Assembly: GCA_017555105.1 (NCBI GenBank)
Contig: JAFZHB010000021.1
Coordinates: forward strand, 132,414-196,413
DNA: 64,000 bases
Source of the DNA: Alistipes sp.
Lineage (GTDB): Bacteria; Bacteroidota; Bacteroidia; Bacteroidales; Rikenellaceae
Direction of reading: 5' to 3'
Positions 15,470-23,241 of the stretch are shown one piece after another; position 1 is the stretch's first letter; every line of letters begins with the position of its first letter. The position numbers and the translations under genes are program-made. Under the pieces are notes generated by a model that saw nothing but the letters and a program-made list of their open reading frames with translations, was not told the DNA's origin and searched no databases.

Positions 15470-17587
15470 ATGAAACGCATTTTAATTATGGCACTTTCCG
15501 CATTTGCCGTAGCTTGTGGTGATCAGTCGATCCCGCAGGCAAATTATCCCGAGTTGGATCTCACCAACCCGCTGTTGGCCGAGTGGGATACCCCGCATCA
15601 GACGCCTCCCTTCTCGCTGATCAAGCCCGAGCACTTTGAGCCGGCTGTTGATGCCGCCATCGCCTGCTCGCGTGCCGAGATCGAGGCCATTGTAAACAAC
15701 CCCGCCAAGCCGACCTTTGGTAACACGATCCTGGCCATGGAGCGCCAGGGCGAGCTGCTGGGTCGTGTGATGGGTGTCTTCTCGAACCTGATGGGTACGG
15801 AGTCCACGCCCGAGTTGCAGGCTATTGCCCAGCGCAACCAGCCGAAGCTCTCGGAGCTCTCGAACGACATCTCGCTCAACCCCGAGCTCTTCGCCCGCGT
15901 GAAGGCGGTCTATGAGCAGTGCAACTGGGGTCTGTCGAAGGCCGAGAAGAAACTCTTGGAGGATACCTACCTCAGCTTCTCGCGCAGCGGCGCAGCCCTC
16001 TCGGACGAGGATAAGGCGCTCTACCGCGAGTACTCGAAGGAGCTGGGCGCACTGACCCTGAAGTTTGGTCAGAACGCGCTGAAGGCTACGAACGCCTTCA
16101 CGCTCAACATCACCAACCCGAAGGAGGTAGCCGAGTTGCCCGACTTTGTGAAGCAGGCAATGGCAGCCGAGGCCAAGGCGCGTGGTGAGAAGGGCTGGAC
16201 GGTGACCCTGCAGGCTCCGAGCTACATCCCCTTTATGACCTACTCGACGAACCGCACGCTCAAGGAGAAACTCTACCGTGCCTATAACTCGCGCGCGCTG
16301 GGTGGTGAGTTCGACAATACGGAGGTGATCAAGGGTATCGTGAACTACCGCTTGAAGATTGCCAACCTCTTGGGGTATAAGAACTATGCAGACTATGTGC
16401 TCGAGAAGCGCATGGCCGAGAATACGCCGACCGTGATGAGCTTCCTCGATGAGCTGCTCGCAGCCACGAAGGAGTATGCCGAGTTGGACTACAAGACGGT
16501 GAGCGACTTTGCTGCATCGCGCGGTTTCGAGGGTACGCTCATGCCGTGGGATTGGGCCTACTACAACGAGCAGTACAAGAACGAGAAGTTCGCCCTCTCG
16601 GATGAGGTGGTGAAGCCCTACTTTAAGCTCGAGAATGTGAAGCAGGCTGTCTTTATGCTGGCTAATAAGCTCTACGGCCTGACCTTCACCGAGTCGAAGG
16701 AAATCGAGGGTTACCATCCCGAGACGACGGTTTATGAGGTGACCGATGCCGATGGCCGTTTCATGGCTGTCCTCTACCTCGACTTCCACCCGCGTGCTAC
16801 GAAGCGTGCCGGCGCTTGGATGACCGAGTTCCGCGGCTCGAAGATCGTGGATGGCGTGGAGACGCGTCCGCTTGTGTCGCTCGTGATGAACTTCTCGAAG
16901 CCGACAGAGACCGCTCCCGCACTGCTGACCTTCGATGAGGTGGAGACCTTCCTCCACGAGTTCGGCCACGGTCTGCACGGCATTCTGGGTGAGGGTGAGT
17001 TTGAGTCGCAGACCGGCACCTCGGTTTATCGCGACTTCGTAGAGCTCCCGTCGCAGATCATGGAGAATTGGGCTACGGAGAAGGAGTTCCTCGACCTCTG
17101 GGCCGTACACTATGAGACGGGCGAGCCGATGCCGGCCGAGATCGTTGAGCGCATCGTGGCAGCACAGAACTACCTGGCAGCTTACGCCAATGTGCGTCAG
17201 CTCTCGTTTGGTATGACCGATATGGCATGGCACACGATCGAGCAGCCGTTTGAGGGTGATGTGGTGGCCTTCGAGCAGGCTTCGATGGCTCCCACGCAGG
17301 TAACTCCCGTGGTGGAGGGTACGGCGATGGCTCCCGCCTTTACGCACATCTTCTCGGGCGGTTATGCGGCCGGTTACTACAGCTACAAGTGGGCTGAGGT
17401 GTTGGAGGCTGATGCCTTCTCGATGTTCAAGGAGCAGGGTGTATTCCCGCGCGAGGTGGCATCGAAGTTCCGCGAGCATGTCCTCTCGAAGGGTGGCTCG
17501 GAGCATCCGATGAAGCTCTACGAGGCCTTCCGTGGCCACAAGCCCGCAACGCAGGCGCTGATCGACAAGATGCAGCTCGGCAAGTAA
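15470..17587 (+). CDS. M3 family metallopeptidase, second tandem copy
   Basis: A 705-residue paralogue of the previous gene, with HEFGHGLH at 496-503 and the matching ELPSQIMENW segment. The leader MKRILIMALSAFAVAC fits a lipoprotein signal better than that of its neighbour. Both share the N-terminal pattern NPLLA.WDTP...PPF..I.PEHF, so they arose by tandem duplication, though they have diverged considerably. Expected role: degradation of oligopeptides in the periplasm. It ends before a hairpin at 17608-17642. Confidence 0.93.
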   Translation: MKRILIMALSAFAVACGDQSIPQANYPELDLTNPLLAEWDTPHQTPPFSLIKPEHFEPAVDAAIACSRAEIEAIVNNPAKPTFGNTILAMERQGELLGRVMGVFSNLMGTESTPELQAIAQRNQPKLSELSNDISLNPELFARVKAVYEQCNWGLSKAEKKLLEDTYLSFSRSGAALSDEDKALYREYSKELGALTLKFGQNALKATNAFTLNITNPKEVAELPDFVKQAMAAEAKARGEKGWTVTLQAPSYIPFMTYSTNRTLKEKLYRAYNSRALGGEFDNTEVIKGIVNYRLKIANLLGYKNYADYVLEKRMAENTPTVMSFLDELLAATKEYAELDYKTVSDFAASRGFEGTLMPWDWAYYNEQYKNEKFALSDEVVKPYFKLENVKQAVFMLANKLYGLTFTESKEIEGYHPETTVYEVTDADGRFMAVLYLDFHPRATKRAGAWMTEFRGSKIVDGVETRPLVSLVMNFSKPTETAPALLTFDEVETFLHEFGHGLHGILGEGEFESQTGTSVYRDFVELPSQIMENWATEKEFLDLWAVHYETGEPMPAEIVERIVAAQNYLAAYANVRQLSFGMTDMAWHTIEQPFEGDVVAFEQASMAPTQVTPVVEGTAMAPAFTHIFSGGYAAGYYSYKWAEVLEADAFSMFKEQGVFPREVASKFREHVLSKGGSEHPMKLYEAFRGHKPATQALIDKMQLGK

Positions 17588-17607
17588 GCGGCTTGCAACG
17601 ACACGAA

Positions 17608-17642
17608 AAGAGCGGCGGTTCCTTTTTGGAATCGCCGCTCTT
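17608..17642. terminator. Bidirectional terminator between M3 peptidase and mlaF-like genes
   Basis: A 15-bp stem (17608-17622 with 17628-17642, one G.U pair) with a T-rich loop, between convergent genes. AAAA precedes the stem for the minus direction. Confidence 0.8.
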
Positions 17643-17663
17643 GTGTTGATGGCCGAGGAGTGG

Positions 17664-18416
17664 TTAGCGCACCCCCTTGGCACGCTTGGCCATGGCCGAG
17701 GCGAAGACGAAGTCGTTCAGCTCGCGGTTCTCGGCCTGGAGAATATCCTCCTTCGAGCCTTCCCACCACTTGTTGCCCTCGTGGATGTAGACGATCTTCT
17801 CACCGATCTCCATCACCGAGTTCATGTCGTGCGTGTTGATGATCGTCGTGATGTTGTACTCCTTGGTGATCTCGTGGATCAAGTTGTCGATCACGATCGA
17901 GGTCTGCGGATCGAGACCCGAGTTGGGCTCGTCGCAGAAGAGGTAGCGGGGATTGAGCACAATGGCGCGGGCAATGGCCACACGCTTGATCATGCCTCCC
18001 GAGAGCTCGGCGGGGTAGAGGTGGTTGGCCGACTCGAGACGCACGCGCTTCAGGCAGAAGTTCACGCGCTCGAGCTTCTCCTCCTCGCTCTGCTCGGTGA
18101 AGAGGTCGAGCGGCAACTTGACATTCTCCTCCACGGTCGAAGAGTCGAGTAGCGCACCCCCCTGGAAGATCATGCCGATATCCTTGCGGATCGCCTTGCG
18201 CTCGTGGAAACCAAGCGAGGTGAAGTTTGTATCGTCGTACCAGACCGATCCACTGTCGGGCGTATGGAGCCCGACCAGCGTCTTCAAGAGCACGGTCTTG
18301 CCCGAGCCGCTGCGTCCGATGATCAGGTTCGTGCAGCCGGTCTTGAACTCCACCGAGATGTCGTTCAGGATGGTGCGACCCTCGAAGCTTTTGATGATGT
18401 GTTCAGCGCGGATCAT
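17664..18416 (-). CDS. ABC transporter ATP-binding protein, MlaF-like
   Basis: A 250-residue ATPase: Walker A GRSGSGKTVLLKTL, signature LSGGMIKRVAIARAI and Walker B RYLFCDEPNSGLDP. The next gene upstream encodes an MlaE permease with a four-base overlap, so together they form the inner-membrane core of a phospholipid (Mla-type) ABC transporter that maintains outer-membrane asymmetry. The MlaD substrate-binding subunit is not in this cluster. It is the last gene of the DUF4834-mlaE-mlaF unit. Confidence 0.92.
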   Translation of the reverse strand: MIRAEHIIKSFEGRTILNDISVEFKTGCTNLIIGRSGSGKTVLLKTLVGLHTPDSGSVWYDDTNFTSLGFHERKAIRKDIGMIFQGGALLDSSTVEENVKLPLDLFTEQSEEEKLERVNFCLKRVRLESANHLYPAELSGGMIKRVAIARAIVLNPRYLFCDEPNSGLDPQTSIVIDNLIHEITKEYNITTIINTHDMNSVMEIGEKIVYIHEGNKWWEGSKEDILQAENRELNDFVFASAMAKRAKGVR

Positions 18417-19156
18417 ATCAGCAGTACTTGAGTCAGAATGAGGTTAAAGATCATGATTACGACCGAGCTGACCACTACGGCACGCGTCGAAGCCTTGCCC
18501 ACCTCGAGCGAGTTGCCCTTGGCGTAGTAGCCGAAGAAGGCCGAGATCGAGGTGATGATGTAGGCGAAGACGGCCGATTTGATCAGCGAGTAGGTGATCG
18601 AGTAGGGTCGGAAGTCGAAGTGCAGACCCTCGATGTAGTTGGCTGGGATCATGATGCCCGTAGCGCACGAGATGAGGTATCCACCCAGGATGCCGATGCC
18701 GATCGAGAGGATCGTCAGCAGCGGGAAGAAGAGCACGGCGGCTACGATCTTCGGCAGGATGAGGTACGAGGCGGAGTTTACGCCCATGATCTCAAGGGCA
18801 TCGATCTGCTCGGTGATGCGCATTGTGCCGATCTCGGAGGCGATGGCCGAACCCACCTTGCCGGAGAGGATCAGCGCAACGACCGTCGAGGAGAACTCCA
18901 GAATCATCGTTTCACGCGTGGCATAGCCGATGAGCGACTGTGGAATGAAGGGTGACTCGAGGTTGATACACATCTGCAGCGTGATGACCGCACCGATGAA
19001 GATCGAGATGATGGCCGTCAGACCGATCGAGTCGATGCCGATCGCCTCCATTTCATAGAGGATGCGACGGCGGTAGATGGCGCTCTTCTCCGGACGGGAA
19101 AAGACCTTTCCCATCAGGATGAAGTAGTGACCTATGAGTTCGAATACCTTGAGCAT
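18413..19156 (-). CDS. ABC transporter permease, MlaE family
   Basis: A 247-residue inner-membrane permease. The MlaE (PF02405) features are present: an N-terminal amphipathic segment, then ISIFIGAVITLQMCINLE, the coupling segment EIGTMRITEQIDALEIMGV, and several hydrophobic helices to the C-terminus. It overlaps the ATPase gene by four bases and the upstream DUF4834 gene by one base. Predicted to move phospholipids between membranes with the neighbouring ATPase. Confidence 0.93.
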   Translation of the reverse strand: MLKVFELIGHYFILMGKVFSRPEKSAIYRRRILYEMEAIGIDSIGLTAIISIFIGAVITLQMCINLESPFIPQSLIGYATRETMILEFSSTVVALILSGKVGSAIASEIGTMRITEQIDALEIMGVNSASYLILPKIVAAVLFFPLLTILSIGIGILGGYLISCATGIMIPANYIEGLHFDFRPYSITYSLIKSAVFAYIITSISAFFGYYAKGNSLEVGKASTRAVVVSSVVIMIFNLILTQVLLI

Positions 19157-19560
19157 TACTTCTCTTTTGTCTCTTCAAATTCAACATAGTCGCCCACATC
19201 GTCTGCGATGCGCTTCTCATTGCTGTGCTGCGTTTGGCGGATCTTTACCTCGCCCTCATTGGGCGTCTCGGGGCGGCGACCAAAGGATGAAAAGCCCTGG
19301 AAGGGGTCTCCAGTGCGGCGCTGCTGCTCATCGAATTGGCGACGCACCTGTTGCTGCACTTTGTGCAGGCGCCAGCGCATCATCAGCAGGATCACTACGA
19401 TGAAGAGCACGAAGCCCAAAATCAGGTAGAGGATCACCGTAGCCAGGCCTCGCAGCAGCGAGGGGGCGGTGATGGCCAGCACGATGATCAGCAATACGGT
19501 GAACGGATTGCGACGCACGAAGTTGACCAAAGAGTCTATGATAGCGGTCAGAAAATTCAT
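19156..19560 (-). CDS. DUF4834 family small membrane protein
   Basis: A 134-residue protein of a Bacteroidetes-specific family without known function. Two hydrophobic helices are close together (about 20-35 and 38-62), followed by a basic, Gln/Arg-rich region and a charged tail containing PFQGFSSFGRRPE. The stop overlaps the mlaE start by one base, and the gene is first in the operon, which suggests a link with envelope lipid transport; that is inference. Family assignment is by pattern resemblance. Confidence 0.75.
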   Translation of the reverse strand: MNFLTAIIDSLVNFVRRNPFTVLLIIVLAITAPSLLRGLATVILYLILGFVLFIVVILLMMRWRLHKVQQQVRRQFDEQQRRTGDPFQGFSSFGRRPETPNEGEVKIRQTQHSNEKRIADDVGDYVEFEETKEK

Positions 19561-19583
19561 ATATCGATAAAAAAGTTTTCAGG

Positions 19584-19591
19584 CAAAGGTA
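19584..19591 (-). promoter_or_regulatory. -7 box for DUF4834-mlaE-mlaF operon
   Basis: TACCTTTG on the minus strand, 23 bases before the DUF4834 ATG. Confidence 0.65.
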
Positions 19592-19622
19592 GCGAAAATT
19601 ATGCTTTTATCAATAAATGTAG

Positions 19623-19630
19623 TAAATTTG
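19623..19630 (+). promoter_or_regulatory. -7 box for purB
   Basis: TAAATTTG on the plus strand, 29 bases before the purB ATG; divergent from the DUF4834 promoter. Confidence 0.65.
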
Positions 19631-19659
19631 GTGCCGAAAATTGATAATATCCACTACAT

Positions 19660-21009
19660 ATGATGACTCCTCTGACAGCCATTTCTCCCGTTGACGGCCG
19701 CTACCGCAAGGTGACCGAGCCGCTGGCAAACTATTTTTCCGAGCAGGCACTGATCCGCTACCGCATCCGTGTCGAGGTCGAGTATTTCATTGCCTTGTGC
19801 GAGTTGCCGTTGCCGCAGTTGGCTACGGTGGATCACGCGAAGTTTGCAGACCTGCGTTCGCTCTATCTGGACTTCTCGCCCGCTTCGGCAGAGCGCGTGA
19901 AGGAGATCGAGCGCACGACGAACCACGATGTGAAGGCCATCGAATATATCCTGAAGGAGAAGATGGACCAGATCGGTCTGGAGGCCTACAAGGAGTTTGT
20001 TCACTTCGGTCTTACCTCGCAGGATATCAACAACACGGCTGTGCCCCTCTCAATGAAGGAGGCACTCGTCGATGTGCTCTATCCGGCTTTTGAGGAGGTG
20101 CGCGAGAAACTCTACGCCATGGCTATGGAGTGGATGGATACGCCGATGTTGGCGCGTACCCACGGTCAGCCGGCCTCGCCGACGGTGCTCGGTAAGGAGT
20201 TTATGGTCTATGTGGAGCGCCTTGATAAGCAGATTGAGCAGCTGAAGGCTGTGCCCGTGCCGGCCAAGTTCGGTGGCGCTACGGGTAATATGAATGCCCA
20301 CCACGCAGCCTACCCCGAGCGTGATTGGGTCGCTTTTGCCAATGGTTTTGTGAACGAGACGCTGGGCTTGAGCCGTTCGCAGTATACGACGCAGATTGAG
20401 CACTACGATAACCTGGCAGCGATGTTCGATGCCCTGAAGCGCATCGACACGATCCTCTTGGACCTGGCGCGCGATATGTGGATGTACATCTCGTCGGAGT
20501 ACTTCAAGCAGCAGATCAAGGCTGGTGAGGTAGGCTCGAGCGCCATGCCCCACAAGGTGAACCCGATCGACTTTGAGAATGCCGAGGGTAACCTGGGTGT
20601 TGCCAACGCCTTGTATGAGCACCTCTCGGGCAAGCTCCCCATCTCGCGTCTGCAGCGCGACCTGACCGACTCGACCGTATTGCGCAATGTCGGTGTGCCG
20701 ATGGCGCACACGCTCATCGCTCTGAAGTCGCTGATGAAGGGTCTGAATAAGGTGCTTTTGAACCGCGAGGCGCTGGAGCAGGATCTGGAGGATAACTGGG
20801 CTGTGGTAGCCGAGGGCGTGCAGACGATCCTGCGCCGCGAGGGTTATCCGAAGCCGTACGAGGCGCTGAAGGCTCTGACGCGTACGAACGAGCACATCAC
20901 CGAGCAGTCGATTAAGGCGTTCATCGAGACGCTGAATGTCTCGGAGTCGGTGAAGGAGGAGCTCCGTGCCCTCTCGCCCTCGACCTATACGGGCGTCTTC
21001 CGCAAGTAA
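19660..21009 (+). CDS. purB: Adenylosuccinate lyase
   Basis: A 449-residue cytosolic enzyme of de novo purine synthesis that splits SAICAR and adenylosuccinate, releasing fumarate. The superfamily signature GSSAMPHKVNP begins near residue 292. Other conserved blocks are TSQDINNTA (catalytic region), ARTHGQPASPT, and SPVDGRY at the N-terminus. It resembles the E. coli-type PurB in length and motifs. Two ATG codons are adjacent (19660 and 19663); I give the first. Monocistronic, with a promoter at 19623 and a UUCG-loop terminator at 21048. Confidence 0.98.
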   Translation: MMTPLTAISPVDGRYRKVTEPLANYFSEQALIRYRIRVEVEYFIALCELPLPQLATVDHAKFADLRSLYLDFSPASAERVKEIERTTNHDVKAIEYILKEKMDQIGLEAYKEFVHFGLTSQDINNTAVPLSMKEALVDVLYPAFEEVREKLYAMAMEWMDTPMLARTHGQPASPTVLGKEFMVYVERLDKQIEQLKAVPVPAKFGGATGNMNAHHAAYPERDWVAFANGFVNETLGLSRSQYTTQIEHYDNLAAMFDALKRIDTILLDLARDMWMYISSEYFKQQIKAGEVGSSAMPHKVNPIDFENAEGNLGVANALYEHLSGKLPISRLQRDLTDSTVLRNVGVPMAHTLIALKSLMKGLNKVLLNREALEQDLEDNWAVVAEGVQTILRREGYPKPYEALKALTRTNEHITEQSIKAFIETLNVSESVKEELRALSPSTYTGVFRK

Positions 21010-21044
21010 TGCGAAATACAAAATGTAGCATTCAAAATTCAAAA

Positions 21045-21346
21045 TGAAAGGTCGGAGTTCGCTCCGACCTTTTTTCGTATATGCCATTCACCAATACGGC
21101 AAACCACCACCAACAACTACTAACGACCGCTGAAGGTGAGAACCTCCCACTGCAAGAGCGCAGATAACTCGGCTGAGCCGTAACAGGTTGAAAGTCGTTT
21201 TAGAGAGGTAAGCAACGCCAACAAACAAAAAACGAGCGGGAGTTTTCACAACTGCCGCTCGCCTTCGAGAGGCGTTGCACCTCTCTAAAACTACTAACCC
21301 AAACTTAAAATAAATGAAGAAACCTCACTGCGGTTGCTGATCCGCA
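21045..21346 (-). ncRNA. Candidate structured non-coding RNA, unidentified
   Basis: A 459-bp space between purB and the nucleoside permease gene holds no convincing ORF. On the minus strand it has a consensus promoter (TTTG, 19 bases, TATCTTTG at 21353-21383), then a series of hairpins. The largest pairs 21284-21296 with 21196-21208 (13 bp) and 21271-21278 with 21211-21218 (8 bp), with an inner hairpin of arm CGAGCGG. Hairpin CTGCGG/CCGCAG lies near the 5' end and CGGC/GCCG near 21170-21180. It would end at the 21048-21076 terminator. I find no RNase P, tmRNA, SRP or tRNA signatures; a divergent 6S RNA cannot be excluded. Confidence 0.45.
21048..21076. terminator. Terminator of purB (UUCG tetraloop), also usable from the minus strand
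   Basis: A 10-bp stem AAGGTCGGAG/CTCCGACCTT closed by a TTCG tetraloop and followed by a T-run on the plus strand. In the minus direction the hairpin is followed by TTTCATTTT, which could end the ncRNA candidate. Confidence 0.9.
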
Positions 21347-21352
21347 GCTGTG

Positions 21353-21383
21353 CAAAGATAGAGCAAATGCAATGCCAAACAAA
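21353..21383 (-). promoter_or_regulatory. Consensus promoter (-33 and -7) for the candidate ncRNA
   Basis: Minus-strand TTTG at 21380-21383, 19 bases, then TATCTTTG at 21353-21360. This is one of the few promoters in the window with a recognisable -33 at exact spacing. No ORF follows it. Confidence 0.6.
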
Positions 21384-21411
21384 AGCCTGCCACACATTGT
21401 GACAGGCTTTT
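21381..21411 (-). terminator. Terminator of the nucleoside permease gene
   Basis: A 12-bp stem with one mismatch (arm AAAAGCCTGCCA at 21381-21392 with 21400-21411), T-rich on the minus-strand 3' side. It overlaps the -33 element of the ncRNA promoter. Confidence 0.75.
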
Positions 21412-21467
21412 GACCTTTTGGGTGATCTTCCGATCGAAACAGACCAGCAGAGTGGTCGTGTGTCTGT

Positions 21468-22736
21468 TTATTCAGCCGATTGCGGCGTGTGTTTGTAGCG
21501 GAAAACAACCGCGAAGAGCAGCGCTACGATCAGCGAGTAGGCTGCAAAGATGAGCCACGAGCTCGACCAGCCGGCCACCTGTGCCGCAGGCTCGCTCTGT
21601 GCGTATACGAAGTGGTTCACTACGGCCTGTGCACTGAGGGTGCCGAGTGTGGCGCCGACGCCGTTGGTCATGATCATGAAGAGGCCCTGTGCACTGGCGC
21701 GGATCGAGGGATCGGTCTCCTGGTTTACGAAGAGCGAGCCCGAGATGTTGAAGAAGTCGAAGGCTACGCCATAAACAATCATCGAGAGGATGAACATCCA
21801 CACACCGCTACCCGGGTTACCCACGCCGAAGAGTCCAAAGCGCAGCACCCACGCAAACATGGCGATCAGCATGACATTTTTGATGCCGAAGCGCTTCAGG
21901 CAGAAGGGAATCAGCAGGATGCAGAGCGTCTCGGATACCTGCGAGAGCGAGATCAGCGCGTTGGCGTGGTTCGCACCAAAGGTTGCAGCGAACTCCGGAA
22001 TGTCGCGGAACGAGGTGATGAAGGGGTTGGCGAAGCCGTTCGTGATCTGGAGCGATACGCCCAGAAGCATCGAGAAGATGAAGAAGATGGCCATCTTCTT
22101 TTGCTTGAAAAGGGTGAAGGCGCGCAGGCCAAAAGCCTCGACGAACGATTTCTTCTCGGCCGAGCGATTCACAGGGCACTGCGGCAGCGTGAAGGCGTAG
22201 GTGCCGAGCAGGATACCAAATACAGCGCACTGCATGAACTGCATGTAGTTTGTCTGGAATCCGAGTGCATCGCAGAGGAGCATGCCGCAGATGAAACCGA
22301 TGGTGCCCCACACGCGGATGGGCGGGAAGACCTTCACCGTGTCGTAGTGGTGGTTCTCCAGAATACTGTATGCTACCGAGTTCGAGAGCGCGATGGTCGG
22401 CATGTAGAAGGCTACGCTCAGCGAGTAGAGCGTGAAGAGCGTGCCGAAGATGACCTCAGACCCTGCGGTCATGGCGTAGTAGCCTGCTGCGGCGATAAAG
22501 ATGGCTGCCGAGGCGTGGCAGATGCCGAGCAGGCGCTGTGCCTGGATGCGACGGTCGGCCAGGATGCCGATGATGGCTGGCATGAAGAGCGATACGATGC
22601 CCTGCATGGCGTAGAAGAGTCCGATCTTTGAAGCCAATCCTACACCTACGAGGTAGGAGCCCATCGAAGTGAGATAGGAACCCCAGACGGCGTATTGCAG
22701 GAAGTTCATGACGGTTAAGCGGAATTTGATGCCCAT
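21468..22736 (-). CDS. MFS nucleoside permease, NupG-like
   Basis: A 422-residue inner-membrane transporter of the nucleoside:H+ symporter (NHS) family, with twelve hydrophobic segments. The N-terminus MGIKFRLTVMNFLQYAVWGS is characteristic of the NupG/XapB branch in Bacteroidetes. A central basic loop near 190-215 separates the two halves, and GLFMIMTNGVGATLG occurs in the second. It probably imports nucleosides for salvage and so complements punA and the adenine deaminase elsewhere in the window. Monocistronic: promoter at 22797, terminator at 21381-21411. Exact substrate range is inferred. Confidence 0.85.
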   Translation of the reverse strand: MGIKFRLTVMNFLQYAVWGSYLTSMGSYLVGVGLASKIGLFYAMQGIVSLFMPAIIGILADRRIQAQRLLGICHASAAIFIAAAGYYAMTAGSEVIFGTLFTLYSLSVAFYMPTIALSNSVAYSILENHHYDTVKVFPPIRVWGTIGFICGMLLCDALGFQTNYMQFMQCAVFGILLGTYAFTLPQCPVNRSAEKKSFVEAFGLRAFTLFKQKKMAIFFIFSMLLGVSLQITNGFANPFITSFRDIPEFAATFGANHANALISLSQVSETLCILLIPFCLKRFGIKNVMLIAMFAWVLRFGLFGVGNPGSGVWMFILSMIVYGVAFDFFNISGSLFVNQETDPSIRASAQGLFMIMTNGVGATLGTLSAQAVVNHFVYAQSEPAAQVAGWSSSWLIFAAYSLIVALLFAVVFRYKHTPQSAE

Positions 22737-22796
22737 AGTTTCTCTTATTTAATAATGGTATATGCGGTTTTTGTGCCGTTTTTGTGGCTCGAATAA

Positions 22797-22804
22797 CAAA
22801 AGTA
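22797..22804 (-). promoter_or_regulatory. -7 box for nucleoside permease gene
   Basis: TACTTTTG on the minus strand, about 60 bases before the ATG at 22736. Confidence 0.6.
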
Positions 22805-22825
22805 TGAAAAAAAATCGAAAAAAAC

Positions 22826-22856
22826 TTTGCAATTGAAAAAATAAGTTCTAATTTTG
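22826..22856 (+). promoter_or_regulatory. Promoter of tRNA-Gln (-33 TTTG, -7 TAATTTTG)
   Basis: TTTG at 22826-22829, 19 bases, TAATTTTG at 22849-22856. The mature tRNA starts 20 bases after the -7 box. Confidence 0.75.
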
Positions 22857-22875
22857 CACCGTCAAACAAGGACAT

Positions 22876-22946
22876 TGAGCTATGGTGTAATGGTAACACA
22901 ACAGATTCTGGTCCTGTTATTCTAGGTTCGAATCCTGGTAGCTCAA
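22876..22946 (+). tRNA. tRNA-Gln (anticodon CTG)
   Basis: A 71-base cloverleaf including the discriminator: perfect 7-bp acceptor TGAGCTA/TAGCTCA, D arm GTGT/ACAC with AATGGTA loop, anticodon loop TTCTGGT (anticodon CTG), and T arm CTAGG/CCTGG with the invariant TTCGAAT loop. The last anticodon-stem pair (A.C) is a mismatch. It reads CAG codons. The CCA end is not encoded. Own promoter upstream and terminator at 23005-23040. Confidence 0.96.
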
Positions 22947-23004
22947 CAATCGCCGCAGCCGAAAGGTGCACAACAAGGCGAGGCACGAAGTGCCAACAAA
23001 CAAG

Positions 23005-23040
23005 AAAAGACCCGTGATGCTTGCATCGAACGGGTCTTTT
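23005..23040 (+). terminator. Terminator of tRNA-Gln
   Basis: An 11-bp perfect stem AAAAGACCCGT (23005-23015) with ACGGGTCTTTT (23030-23040), followed by TTTG. A short GGCAC/GTGCC hairpin lies just upstream in the trailer. Confidence 0.85.
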
Positions 23041-23241
23041 TTTGTTTGTTTAGGTGTCGTAGGTACTCGCCTTGTCGTATGCCCGAGGTGCCACCCCCTC
23101 CAATCGCCTATTCCCCGGGTAAATATCCTCTAAATCTTCCAAAATCCTCGCTCTTCGCGCTGTTTTCGGGGAGAAGAGTGCTGCTTTTTGCAAAAAAAAT
23201 TATATCTTGCACCAAATTATCAATTTTAATCCGCAGTACCT
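23041..23241. other. Intergenic stretch without recognisable gene
   Basis: About 200 bases between the tRNA terminator and the C10 peptidase start. I see no ORF with coding character. An AT-rich patch around 23190-23220 is the likely promoter region of the peptidase gene, but only a degenerate -7 (TATATCTTG) is present. Confidence 0.4.

Noticed and set aside
15482-17683. Very long open frame antisense to the second M3 peptidase
   Set aside because: It mirrors a clearly conserved gene with HEFGH motif; strong codon bias in GC-rich DNA opens the opposite frame. No recognisable domain.
21201-21300. GTTTTAGAG-like sequence resembling a type II CRISPR repeat or tracr anti-repeat
   Set aside because: Only two facing copies forming one hairpin, no spacers, and no cas genes in the window.
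21045-21346. Identity as RNase P RNA, tmRNA or SRP RNA
   Set aside because: None of the invariant sequence blocks of these RNAs was found; left as unidentified.
23200-23215. -7 box for the C10 peptidase gene
   Set aside because: Only TATATCTTG is present, which does not match TAnnTTTG at the right spacing, so no promoter is called.
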